Assembly: GCA_001701225.1 (NCBI GenBank)
Contig: DAAQ01000038.1
Location: 1 to 30,448 of the forward strand
Length of the DNA: 30,448 bases
DNA from: Bacteroidales bacterium H5
GTDB taxonomy: Bacteria > Bacteroidota > Bacteroidia > Bacteroidales > Muribaculaceae
Direction of reading: 5' to 3'
Position numbers and translations under genes: made by a program. Below the pieces are notes generated by a model. It ran no database searches. It saw nothing but the letters and a program-made list of their open reading frames with translations, and was not told the DNA's origin. The first letter of the stretch is position 1. Each line of letters begins with the position of its first letter. Positions 23,394-30,448 of this stretch are shown here, in pieces.

Positions 23394-25835
23394 ATGAAAA
23401 AGAAACTCTTATATATGCTCACTGCCATGCTGGCAGTGACGGCGACATCCTGTAAGGATGACGACATGGGCGTCAATCCCTCGCCGGCAGACCTCGAGCG
23501 CATGCCGCGCACGATGTTCTGCACCACCGAGACCACGGGCGACGACAATACCACCAACGTGCATTGTGTCACCGAGGAGCTCAACACCATCTATCTGTCT
23601 TGGTTCCGCGTCAAGGACGCTGCCGGATACCAGATACGCTATGCCGTGTCGACCGGTGTGACCTCGGGCGAGCCCGCAGACTGGGACAAGAACCGTGCCA
23701 GGGAAATCTTCGTGGGCGAGCACGTCATGGACGTCCTTCCCGAGGACATCAAGGCCAAGGCCCAGATTTTCCAGTCAATCTCCGACAAGGAGGACCTCAC
23801 CGACCTCAAGAACATCAAGGATGAGTCTGAGTATGTCATCGTCTGCGAGGACATCAACGAGTTCAAGCTCTACAACCTTGAGTATTCGACAGACTACCGT
23901 TTTGCCATCAAGACCCTCTCGCCCAAGGGCAGCGAGTATGACTCGGAGTGGTATGGCTATGGCGACGGCCGTCATTGGGCAGAGTACTGCGGTCAGGGCA
24001 CCGAGGAGCGCTATGCTACTCCCGAGCTGCTCACATACGTGAACCGTGGCAACAACTCGCTCGACATAGCTATGAACCTCAATGTCGACTATGCCACCAT
24101 GGGTGTGGATCCTGTCGACGTCGAGAGCTATGACCTGAATTTCCAGAAGACCGATGACGGGAAGATGTTCGTTGCAGATAAAATCCGCATCACCCCCGAC
24201 ATCATGACCCCCGACGCAGCCCTCGACCAGAAATGGAAAGACGGTGTGCCCCTGTCGGAGCTTGACGTCAAGGACGGCGTGGCCAACATCCACATCGACG
24301 GTCTCGACCCCAACACTGTGTATGTGATCAACCTGATCAACAGCAATATCCCCGTGGCTGTAGACTCGTACTACAACACACTCTCCCTCCGTACCAGCGG
24401 TGACCGCGGTGAGGCTATCCTCATCGAGCATACCTGGGCTGCCGACACCAACCGTGTTGCCGCCGAGTATCAGGCATGCCGCATCGACACCATCCTCTCG
24501 CACTTCATGAACGACAACACCCAGGCCGAGGGTCAGGTGTTCCAGCTCGAAGGTGGCAAGCTCTACTATTTCGCACAGTCCGTGAGCATGTACAAGGGCT
24601 TCACTCTCGAGACACGTCCCGAGGATGTGGCCAAGGGTCTCCGCGCCAAGGTCTACATGGGCGGTCTCACCTCAAAGCAGGGCAACCGCAACATCAGCAC
24701 CGTAGGTCAGCTCGTGCTTGGCCGCTCGAAGAACACCGGCGAGGCTGACGCTGCACTCGTAATCGAGAGCATCAAGTTCAACAACCTCGACATCCAGGCT
24801 CCCGAGGCTATCAACTATGGTGGCCAGCAGGAAGGCAAGGGCGGTGTGACGGGCAACTATTTCGTCAACATGCTCTCTAACGGTATGGGTGTGACATTCG
24901 ACTCGTTCGAGGTTCACAACTGTACTTTCCAGGGTCTCATCCGCGGTTTCTTCCGTGTGCAGGGCTCTAAGGTGAAAGTGTTCAACAAGATTGTCGTAGA
25001 CAACTGCGTGTTCTACAACTGTGGTTACTATGCAGCCAACGGCAACTCGTACTCGATGTTCGCAGGCGACGGCAAGTCGGCCAAGTCGAACGTGTTCCAC
25101 GATGTGGTGTTCACCAACAACACCATCTATGACTCTCCCTGGGTCAACCTGTTCAACGACAACAACAAGGAGCTCGCATGGCCCGAGTCTGTTAAGTACA
25201 GCTTCCGCATCGAGAACAACACCTTCATCAACACCAACACCCGCGCATCAGGCCGTCTGACCATGAACATGCGCTTCCTCCCCTCGGGCTCGTACATCTC
25301 TTACAAGAACAACCTCATCGCTCTTGCCAAGGATGACCGCGACATCCGCAACCTCAACAACTGCTGGGGTGATGTCCGCAGCATCGTGGGTACGACAGAC
25401 GGTATACCTCAGCTCACCCTCGATGTCGAGAACAACTATTCAGTAGGCTGTCTCGACGCTCACCTCAAGGATGACGGTATCTGGACTGCAAGCGCTCCCT
25501 CGGCCAACAAGAACTCTCTTGGCGCGCTCTGGAATGCTACTCCCGGTCTGCTCCAGTCGGGTGTCGACCACTCGCTCGGCTCTGACGCCCTCATCACCCG
25601 CGTAGGCAAGGTGGCCCTGCTCTCGACCGAGCTCTTCGCCAACCCCAATCCTCCCTACTACGCCCATGATCCCGCAGTCAACACCAGCCTTGACCACGTA
25701 GCTCCCGACAACATCTGGGAGGCTCTCCGCATCGTTCCCTCGGGACGTTGCCCGGCTGACCACGAGATTCTCGTCAAGAAGATCGGTGCTCCCCGCTGGT
25801 ATTCGGCTGACCCCAAGACTTTCGTCATCGAGTGA
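23394..25835 (+). CDS. Large lipoprotein with FN3-like and beta-helix domains (DUF4957/DUF5123-like)
   Basis: The start chosen is the ATG at 23394. It gives MKKKLLYMLTAMLAVTATSC, a clean lipoprotein signal with lipidated C20 followed by acidic KDDD (a surface-export-like signal in Bacteroidota). An in-frame ATG at 23376 would add MFAFPK. The protein is 813 residues. Residues about 45-330 look like two fibronectin-III-like segments (TIYLSWFRVKDAAGYQIRYAVS; GLDPNTVYVINLINS). Residues about 355-425 resemble DUF4957. From about 458 to 650, repeated turns such as VHNCTFQGL, VDNCVFYNC, FTNNTIYDS and ENNTFINT indicate a right-handed beta-helix of the pectate-lyase-like fold. The position after susD is that of SusE/F-type surface binding proteins. 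A binding role is the conservative reading; a catalytic role is not shown. The family names are from memory of similar PUL proteins. Confidence 0.8.
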   Translation: MKKKLLYMLTAMLAVTATSCKDDDMGVNPSPADLERMPRTMFCTTETTGDDNTTNVHCVTEELNTIYLSWFRVKDAAGYQIRYAVSTGVTSGEPADWDKNRAREIFVGEHVMDVLPEDIKAKAQIFQSISDKEDLTDLKNIKDESEYVIVCEDINEFKLYNLEYSTDYRFAIKTLSPKGSEYDSEWYGYGDGRHWAEYCGQGTEERYATPELLTYVNRGNNSLDIAMNLNVDYATMGVDPVDVESYDLNFQKTDDGKMFVADKIRITPDIMTPDAALDQKWKDGVPLSELDVKDGVANIHIDGLDPNTVYVINLINSNIPVAVDSYYNTLSLRTSGDRGEAILIEHTWAADTNRVAAEYQACRIDTILSHFMNDNTQAEGQVFQLEGGKLYYFAQSVSMYKGFTLETRPEDVAKGLRAKVYMGGLTSKQGNRNISTVGQLVLGRSKNTGEADAALVIESIKFNNLDIQAPEAINYGGQQEGKGGVTGNYFVNMLSNGMGVTFDSFEVHNCTFQGLIRGFFRVQGSKVKVFNKIVVDNCVFYNCGYYAANGNSYSMFAGDGKSAKSNVFHDVVFTNNTIYDSPWVNLFNDNNKELAWPESVKYSFRIENNTFINTNTRASGRLTMNMRFLPSGSYISYKNNLIALAKDDRDIRNLNNCWGDVRSIVGTTDGIPQLTLDVENNYSVGCLDAHLKDDGIWTASAPSANKNSLGALWNATPGLLQSGVDHSLGSDALITRVGKVALLSTELFANPNPPYYAHDPAVNTSLDHVAPDNIWEALRIVPSGRCPADHEILVKKIGAPRWYSADPKTFVIE

Positions 25836-25874
25836 TAACCCAGTTCCAATAACACAAATTTTCAGACCAACACA

Positions 25875-26486
25875 ATGAAAAAATCAATCATAAGAATGGC
25901 CGGGATGCTGTGCGCACTCCTCATCGGCGCGGGTTTCACCTCGTGCGACCACGACGATGACTACGAGACCGTAGCGGACAGCACTATCATCGGAACCTGG
26001 GAGACAGCAGAGGGTTTCGACCAGGCCATGAATACTCCCATTCCCGCCTATGAGTACATCTTCCAGACCATGACCACAGGCGAGACCGAGTATAAGGACG
26101 ACAATCCCGACACCTTCGACGGTATCGAGCGTCCCGTGCAGTACGACCGCGTCACCTTCACCGCCGGTCTTGACGGTGGCCAGGCTATCTTCTACAAGAA
26201 GAACAGCGCCGGTGCCATGGAGGAGGCTGCCCGCTACAAGGCAATCTTCACCGAGTCTAAGATCTCGCTCTACAACATCTCGAAAGAGGTGACCGAGACC
26301 GTGAAGGACGAGGAGGGCAACGAGACAACCGTAACCAAGGTTGTGCCCGACCTGAGCCTCTTCAAGGAGTATGCAGTCGAGAACCTCGACGGCGACTGGC
26401 TCAAGATCGTATGGAACAAGTCGCAGCGTATCGTGGTGACCTACACCAACCAGTACGAGTCATACAATTTCAAGCGCGTGCGCTAA
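25875..26486 (+). CDS. Small lipoprotein of unknown function, last gene of the susCD operon
   Basis: I do not recognise a named family. The 203-residue product starts with a lipoprotein signal ending GFTSC (C25) followed by the acidic DHDDDYE, which suggests export to the cell surface. The remainder is rich in predicted beta strands (STIIGTWETAEGF, YEYIFQTMTTGETEY, YDRVTFTAGLDGGQAIFYKK, KISLYNISKEV, KIVWNKSQRIVVTYTNQYESYNFKRVR). IIGTWE resembles the first strand of lipocalin-like domains, so a small beta-barrel or sandwich is plausible. It starts 39 nt after the previous gene, and a strong terminator follows 31 nt after its stop. By position it may be an accessory glycan-binding or assembly protein. 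Confidence 0.8.
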   Translation: MKKSIIRMAGMLCALLIGAGFTSCDHDDDYETVADSTIIGTWETAEGFDQAMNTPIPAYEYIFQTMTTGETEYKDDNPDTFDGIERPVQYDRVTFTAGLDGGQAIFYKKNSAGAMEEAARYKAIFTESKISLYNISKEVTETVKDEEGNETTVTKVVPDLSLFKEYAVENLDGDWLKIVWNKSQRIVVTYTNQYESYNFKRVR

Positions 26487-26517
26487 ACCTCAGCCCTCAG
26501 CGCTGAAATAGCCCTAC

Positions 26518-26550
26518 CGTCCCCGGCATCCGTGCCGGGGACGTTTTTTT
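26518..26550 (+). terminator. Rho-independent terminator of the susCD operon
   Basis: CGTCCCCGGCA (26518-26528) pairs perfectly with TGCCGGGGACG (26533-26543) around a 4-base loop and is followed by seven T. It ends the four-gene susC operon and shows that malQ is a separate unit. Confidence 0.93.
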
Positions 26551-26576
26551 ATGCCGTGCAACATCGTGGCCGATAT

Positions 26577-26607
26577 TTTGTTTTTATAAATAAATGTGTT
26601 ATCTTTG
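26577..26607 (+). promoter_or_regulatory. Promoter of malQ
   Basis: TTTG (26577-26580), 19 bp, TATCTTTG (26600-26607) is a full consensus match. It lies downstream of the ATG at 26532, so translation must begin later, at 26655. Confidence 0.8.
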
Positions 26608-26654
26608 CCGATAGAAGAAAAACTAACAGAACACTATATCATACTTACCCGAAA

Positions 26655-29318
26655 ATGAAACTCACATTCAGCGTCAATTACCGCACGGAGTGGGGCGAAT
26701 CGCTTTGGCTCACAGGCTCTGCCCCCTCTCTCGCAGAGGGTGTGCCCATGCATCTCGACGGACAGGAGACATGGACTGCCGTGGTTGAGATACCCGAGGA
26801 CGAGGCTCCTTTTACGTATGCCTACGAGGTGCGCCATGACAATGGCGGCGTGAAGAAGGAATGGGGACACCCGCGCACCTTCCGCAAGGCCGACGGCACA
26901 CATAGGGTCTACATCTATGACCGATGGCAGGACCAGCCCTGGGATAAACCCTATTATGCCATATCGTTCACCGACTGCATCTGCCGCCGCGAGGAGCGCG
27001 AGCCGCGCCAGCTTCCGGCACCCGGAATGCTCACACTCAGTGTCGACGCACCTATGGTGGCTCCCGACGAGGCCGTGGCCGTGAGCGGAGATGTAGAAGA
27101 GCTGGGCGCATGGCTCCCCGAGAAGGCACTGCGCATGAGCGATGCCGACTATCCCACATGGAGTGTCGACATCCCCCTGTCGGCCCTCAGGGAAGGCATG
27201 GACTACAAGTTCCTCATCGTCAAGAAAGCCACAGGGGCTGTCGTGGCATGGGAGGGACGCGATAACCGCCATCTCGACCCGATAGAGGTCAAGGAGAGCG
27301 ATACCGTCATTGATGCAGGCCAGCGTCTTGTCAACCCCCTCGCCCCGTGGAGGGGTGCCGGTGTGGCAATCCCCGTATTCTCGCTCAGGAGTGACGAGGA
27401 TTTCGGCGTAGGCGATTTCATGGACCTGAAGGGTATGATAGACTGGGCCGTGCAGACTCACCAGCAGTTTGTACAGCTCCTCCCCGTCAATGACACCACC
27501 ATGACAGGCACATGGACCGACTCATATCCCTATAACGCAAACTCGACATTCGCGCTCCATCCCATGTATCTGCGCCTGCAGGCCATGGGGCATCTCAATA
27601 ATGAGGAGAGGCAGAGATATTTCGACGAGCTGGCACGCGAGCTCAACCGCCTCCCTGAGGTTGACTATGAGCGCGCCAACAATGCCAAGAACGAGTTCAC
27701 CCGCGAGCTCTTCGCTCAGGACGGTCCAGCCGCCATGGAGAGCCCCGAGGTGAAGGCGTTTGTCGAGAAGAACGCATCGTGGCTCACTCCATACGCCGCT
27801 TGGTGCGTGTTGCGCGACATCAACCATACTCCCGACATGAGCAAGTGGGGCGATATGGCCGTCTATGACCCGGCTAAGGTTGAGGCCTTCGTCGACGCAC
27901 ACCGCAACGACATCGACTATGTGTACTGGATACAGTATCATCTCGACCGTCAGATGCGCGAGGTTCACGAGTATGCCCGTCATCACGGCGTGGCCATCAA
28001 GGGCGACATCCCCATCGGCATCTCGCGACACAGCGTAGACGCATGGCTCTCGCCCAGGCTCTTCAACCTCGACTGCCAGGCCGGCGCTCCACCGGACGAT
28101 TTCTCTGTCCTCGGCCAGAACTGGGGCTTCCCGACCTACAACTGGGAGGAGATGTCTAAGGACGGCTTCGCGTGGTGGAAGGCCCGCTTCCGCAAGATGG
28201 CCGAGTACTTTGACGCCTACCGCATCGACCATGTGCTCGGATTCTTCAGGATATGGCAGATTCCTATGGATGCCCTGCACGGACTGTTGGGTGTGTTCAA
28301 CAGGGCCCTTCCGTTCTCGTCCGACGAGCTCAGAAACAATTATGATTTCTGGCTTGACACCGAGCGCCAGACCAAGCCCTTCATCCAGGAGTGGATGCTC
28401 GGCGATTTCTTCGGCGAATATACCGACGAGTGCCGCGAGGCATATCTCATCGACACGGGTTACGGCTCATACCGCCTCAAGCCCGAGTTTGACACTCAGC
28501 GCAAGGTCACCGACCATTTTGCCGCGCTCGAGAAGAGCGAGAAGAACGTGCGCATCTGTCAGGCACTCATGGGCCTCATTGACGATGTACTCTTCATCGA
28601 GGATCCTGTCGAGAAGGGCAAGTATCATCCCCGTATCTCGGCACAGTTCACTTATGTCTACCGCTCGCTCAGCGATTACGAGAAATGGTGCTTCAACCGC
28701 CTGTATAACGATTTCTATTATCGCCGCAACAATGATTTCTGGTACGGGCAGGCCATGTGGAAGATGCCGCCGCTCATCCAGGCCACCGACATGCTCACGT
28801 GTGCCGAAGATCTCGGCATGATTCCGGCATGTGTGCCCGCGGTGATGAACGCGCTCGAGATACTCGTCCTCGAGATTCAGCGTATGCCCAAGGATCCCAC
28901 GACACCTTTCGGCAATACATGGCACTATCCCTACTACTCGGTCTGCACCACCTCTACCCACGACATGGACGGCATACGCCGCTGGTGGGAGGCCGACAGG
29001 GCCGTGACACAGCGCTTCTACAACGAGGTGTTGCGCGAGCCGGGCGAGGCCCCCGTATATGCCGAGCCGTGGATATGCGAGCGCATCATCAACCTGCACC
29101 TGCAGTCACCCTCGATGCTGTGCATCCTCCCGCTTCAGGACTGGCTGAGCATCGACGGCGTGCTGCGCCGCCGCGACCCGCGCGAAGAGCTCATCAACAT
29201 CCCCGCCAATCCCCGCCACTACTGGCGCTACCGCATGCACCTCACCACCGCCCAGCTCAACGAGGCCAAGGAACTTAATAACCGCCTCAAAGAGATGATT
29301 GCCTCGGCAGGAAGGTAA
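26655..29318 (+). CDS. malQ: 4-alpha-glucanotransferase (amylomaltase, GH77) with N-terminal starch-binding modules
   Basis: This enzyme transfers glucan segments between maltooligosaccharides in the cytoplasm, in glycogen/starch metabolism; no signal peptide is seen. The start at 26655 (MKLTFSVNYRTEWGESLWLTG) is chosen because the upstream ATG at 26532 lies within the previous terminator and before the promoter. It yields 887 residues. Two CBM20-like modules cover about 1-95 and 130-215 (GMLTLSVDAP, SGDVEELGAW). The GH77 domain follows from about 240 (GAGVAIPVFSLRSDEDFGVGDFMDL). The nucleophile is D525 in YRIDHVLGFFRIW and the acid/base E718 in TCAEDLGMIP. The long, CBM20-carrying form is usual in Bacteroidota. 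It appears unrelated to the pectin genes. Confidence 0.94.
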   Translation: MKLTFSVNYRTEWGESLWLTGSAPSLAEGVPMHLDGQETWTAVVEIPEDEAPFTYAYEVRHDNGGVKKEWGHPRTFRKADGTHRVYIYDRWQDQPWDKPYYAISFTDCICRREEREPRQLPAPGMLTLSVDAPMVAPDEAVAVSGDVEELGAWLPEKALRMSDADYPTWSVDIPLSALREGMDYKFLIVKKATGAVVAWEGRDNRHLDPIEVKESDTVIDAGQRLVNPLAPWRGAGVAIPVFSLRSDEDFGVGDFMDLKGMIDWAVQTHQQFVQLLPVNDTTMTGTWTDSYPYNANSTFALHPMYLRLQAMGHLNNEERQRYFDELARELNRLPEVDYERANNAKNEFTRELFAQDGPAAMESPEVKAFVEKNASWLTPYAAWCVLRDINHTPDMSKWGDMAVYDPAKVEAFVDAHRNDIDYVYWIQYHLDRQMREVHEYARHHGVAIKGDIPIGISRHSVDAWLSPRLFNLDCQAGAPPDDFSVLGQNWGFPTYNWEEMSKDGFAWWKARFRKMAEYFDAYRIDHVLGFFRIWQIPMDALHGLLGVFNRALPFSSDELRNNYDFWLDTERQTKPFIQEWMLGDFFGEYTDECREAYLIDTGYGSYRLKPEFDTQRKVTDHFAALEKSEKNVRICQALMGLIDDVLFIEDPVEKGKYHPRISAQFTYVYRSLSDYEKWCFNRLYNDFYYRRNNDFWYGQAMWKMPPLIQATDMLTCAEDLGMIPACVPAVMNALEILVLEIQRMPKDPTTPFGNTWHYPYYSVCTTSTHDMDGIRRWWEADRAVTQRFYNEVLREPGEAPVYAEPWICERIINLHLQSPSMLCILPLQDWLSIDGVLRRRDPREELINIPANPRHYWRYRMHLTTAQLNEAKELNNRLKEMIASAGR

Positions 29319-29332
29319 CATATCATGATAAT

Positions 29333-29367
29333 AAAACCCCGGACTCACTGACGAGCCCGGGGTTTTT
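29333..29367 (+). terminator. Terminator after malQ
   Basis: AAAACCCCGG (29333-29342) pairs with CCGGGGTTTT (29357-29366), followed by another T. The loop contains a small CTC/GAG stem. The A-run on the left side could also let it act on the minus strand, although no minus gene ends there. Confidence 0.85.
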
Positions 29368-29408
29368 GTCTATGTAGGCAGATATTTTTGTCGGTTAGGA
29401 ACCTGATA

Positions 29409-29440
29409 TTTGGTGATATGGCTGAAAATCATTATCTTTG
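29409..29440 (+). promoter_or_regulatory. Promoter of the small protein-GNAT unit
   Basis: TTTG (29409-29412), 20 bp, TATCTTTG (29433-29440) match the Bacteroidota consensus. Transcription should begin near 29447, ruling out a TTG start at 29438 for the following ORF. A tiny ATG-CTC-TCA-TGA reading frame (29457-29468) overlaps the real ATG at 29465. Confidence 0.75.
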
Positions 29441-29464
29441 CTGACAAGAAAAACCAATGCTCTC

Positions 29465-29650
29465 ATGATACATCCCAATTCTACTCCGTCAATGACTCGG
29501 GCTGAGGCGGCCTGCTTCCGTCGCGAGATGTTGCGTCGTATGCATGGCGACTTGACCGAACGCGAGCGGGCACAACTGGAATGGCGAGAGAAAGTGTATG
29601 CTGAAATCCTAAGGAATAATGGCGGCAAAAATCCGTTATTCCCCTGCTGA
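29465..29650 (+). CDS. 61-residue helical protein upstream of and overlapping GNAT gene
   Basis: I do not recognise a family. The product is predicted to be mostly alpha-helical, with two charged, amphipathic stretches (TRAEAACFRREMLRRMHG; ERERAQLEWREKVYAEILRNN). The start at 29465 is the first good ATG after the promoter. The gene overlaps the acetyltransferase start by 32 nt in another frame, so the two are translationally coupled. The arrangement resembles an antitoxin before a GNAT toxin, but the protein lacks the ribbon-helix-helix pattern of the known TacA antitoxins. It could equally be a partner or chaperone of the enzyme. Confidence 0.65.
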   Translation: MIHPNSTPSMTRAEAACFRREMLRRMHGDLTERERAQLEWREKVYAEILRNNGGKNPLFPC

Positions 29651-30188
29651 CCTCAGTTTCGCAGCGCTTGATAAGGAGGATTACAGGTCACTCCTGAATT
29701 TCTCATGTGGGGTAGAGACAATAGATACATTTTTTCATAATCAGGCAAGGTTGTGTTCTAAATATGGTTATCTAATCCCATATAAATGTACTTTTAGTGA
29801 TACGGGCGAGATTGTCGGACTCTTTACATTGTCAAATGATGTGATAGTATTGGAATATGAAGATAAGGTGGATTTTCCTAATCTACCGGCCGAGTATGAC
29901 GAGATTTTCCGGCAGCAGACATCTTTTCCGGCAGTGAATATAGGGCATCTTGCAGTCAGGGCTGATTGTCAGTCGAAGGGAGTAGGAAGATTGATTGTGG
30001 CTTTTGTTGCCGAAACGTTCGCCCATTTCAGGATGACCGGATGCCAGTTTATCACAGTAGACGCTCTTAATAATCAAAGGGCTATAGGTTTTTATCAGTC
30101 AGTGCTTGGATTTGAATTCCAGACCGTATCGGATATAGGTAAGCCTACCAGAAGAATGTATCTTGATATTTTTACGGAAAGAATATAA
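29619..30188 (+). CDS. GNAT-family N-acetyltransferase
   Basis: This is a cytoplasmic acetyl-CoA-dependent transferase of 189 residues. The core motif A is INIGHLAVRADCQSKGVGRLIVAF-like, with the acetyl-CoA loop QSKGVG around residue 117. The late RAIGFYQSVLGFE supplies the usual tyrosine. The N-terminal FSCGVETIDTFFHNQARLCSKYG followed by a GLFTLSNDVI strand resembles the FDCGxxxLNxFL start of TacT/KacT-type tRNA-acetylating toxins. The acceptor is unknown and toxin function is a hypothesis. The gene is visibly richer in A/T than the neighbours and uses A/T-ending codons, suggesting recent transfer. A terminator follows directly. Confidence 0.88.
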   Translation: MAAKIRYSPADLSFAALDKEDYRSLLNFSCGVETIDTFFHNQARLCSKYGYLIPYKCTFSDTGEIVGLFTLSNDVIVLEYEDKVDFPNLPAEYDEIFRQQTSFPAVNIGHLAVRADCQSKGVGRLIVAFVAETFAHFRMTGCQFITVDALNNQRAIGFYQSVLGFEFQTVSDIGKPTRRMYLDIFTERI

Positions 30189-30204
30189 CATATCCTTGAA
30201 AAAG

Positions 30205-30226
30205 ATCCCGGTCTCCGGGATTTTTT
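30205..30226 (+). terminator. Terminator after the GNAT gene
   Basis: ATCCCGG (30205-30211) and CCGGGAT (30215-30221) form a 7-bp stem with a 3-base loop, followed by more T. It starts 17 bp after the GNAT stop codon. Confidence 0.85.
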
Positions 30227-30310
30227 GTGTATAGTTTGTGATGCGATGTTGTGTCGCGCTCTGAGTGGCAATATTATTCTCAGATAATGCGACGTAGAAT
30301 GGCGTTATCA

Positions 30311-30448
30311 AGCCCGGAGGGCCGTCGTCATGGATAGCCCCGGGTGACCATCGGAAACCGAGGGGAGAGGAACCATATTTGTGATTGAGCCCCGGGAGGG
30401 GCGATGTCATAGGTCGCAACTAATGCCGTCACCCCTTGCGGGGTTCGG
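30311..30448. repeat. GC-rich intergenic repeat element at right window edge
   Basis: This non-coding stretch contains AGCCCCGGG twice (30336-30344 and 30388-30396), GCCCGGAGGGCC at 30312-30323, and an ACCCC-TTGC-GGGGT hairpin (30431-30444). The 12-mer at 30312 is the exact reverse complement of bases 21-32 of the window. I recall similar tracts as dispersed intergenic repeats in Bacteroidales genomes. No transposase is visible. The element runs off the window, so its right boundary is unknown. Bases 30227-30310 show nothing recognisable. Confidence 0.5.

Noticed and set aside
26532..26654. Upstream start for malQ at 26532
   Set aside because: This ATG lies in the loop region of the previous operon's terminator and upstream of the malQ promoter at 26577-26607.
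29465..29650. Identification of the 61-residue protein as a TacA/DUF1778 antitoxin
   Set aside because: No beta-strand plus two-helix ribbon-helix-helix pattern is visible; only position and size are similar.
30099..30419. 106-codon minus-strand ORF at the right edge
   Set aside because: It is made of the intergenic repeat, the GNAT terminator and the antisense of the GNAT 3' end; no promoter or domain.

Overview
The window is a Bacteroidales chromosome segment and looks like Muribaculaceae or a close relative. This rests on an adjacent SusC/SusD pair, Bacteroidota-type promoters (TTTG, 19-21 bp, TAnnTTTG) before most transcription units, translation starts without Shine-Dalgarno sequences, GC-rich coding DNA, and lipoproteins with the SusD/E-type N-terminus. 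Family placement is inference.

Nearly everything belongs to one polysaccharide utilisation locus for pectin. Minus strand, read right to left from a divergent promoter region at 17.57-17.96 kb: (a) a GH28 polygalacturonase fused to a GH105 unsaturated-uronyl hydrolase; (b) a YefM/YoeB toxin-antitoxin pair with its own promoter; (c) a six-gene operon GH43 - pectin methylesterase - uxaB - uxaA - uxaC - exuT, ended by a strong terminator; (d) a GH2 beta-galactosidase and a GH51 alpha-L-arabinofuranosidase with their own promoter. Plus strand: SusC, SusD, a large lipoprotein with a predicted beta-helix (DUF4957/DUF5123-like), and a small lipoprotein of unknown function, closed by a terminator. 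Then come malQ (4-alpha-glucanotransferase with starch-binding modules, not part of the pectin theme) and a two-gene unit of a 61-residue helical protein overlapping a GNAT acetyltransferase of lower GC content.

Inferred pathway: SusCD and the two lipoproteins bind and import pectic oligosaccharides. In the periplasm, CE8 removes methyl esters, GH28 and GH105 release (unsaturated) galacturonate, and GH43/GH51/GH2 strip arabinose and galactose side chains. ExuT brings galacturonate into the cytoplasm. UxaC, UxaB and UxaA convert it through tagaturonate and altronate to 2-keto-3-deoxygluconate. The window holds no KDG kinase/aldolase, polysaccharide lyase, surface endo-enzyme of a known family, or hybrid two-component/sigma-factor regulator. 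These must lie elsewhere, or be supplied by the uncharacterised lipoproteins.

Both ends of the window carry GC-rich intergenic repeat sequence sharing an exact 12-bp match in inverted orientation. The items most worth a second look are the GH28-GH105 fusion, the beta-helix lipoprotein, the in-frame stop separating a mini-ORF from susC, the small protein/GNAT unit and the control region between the divergent promoters.
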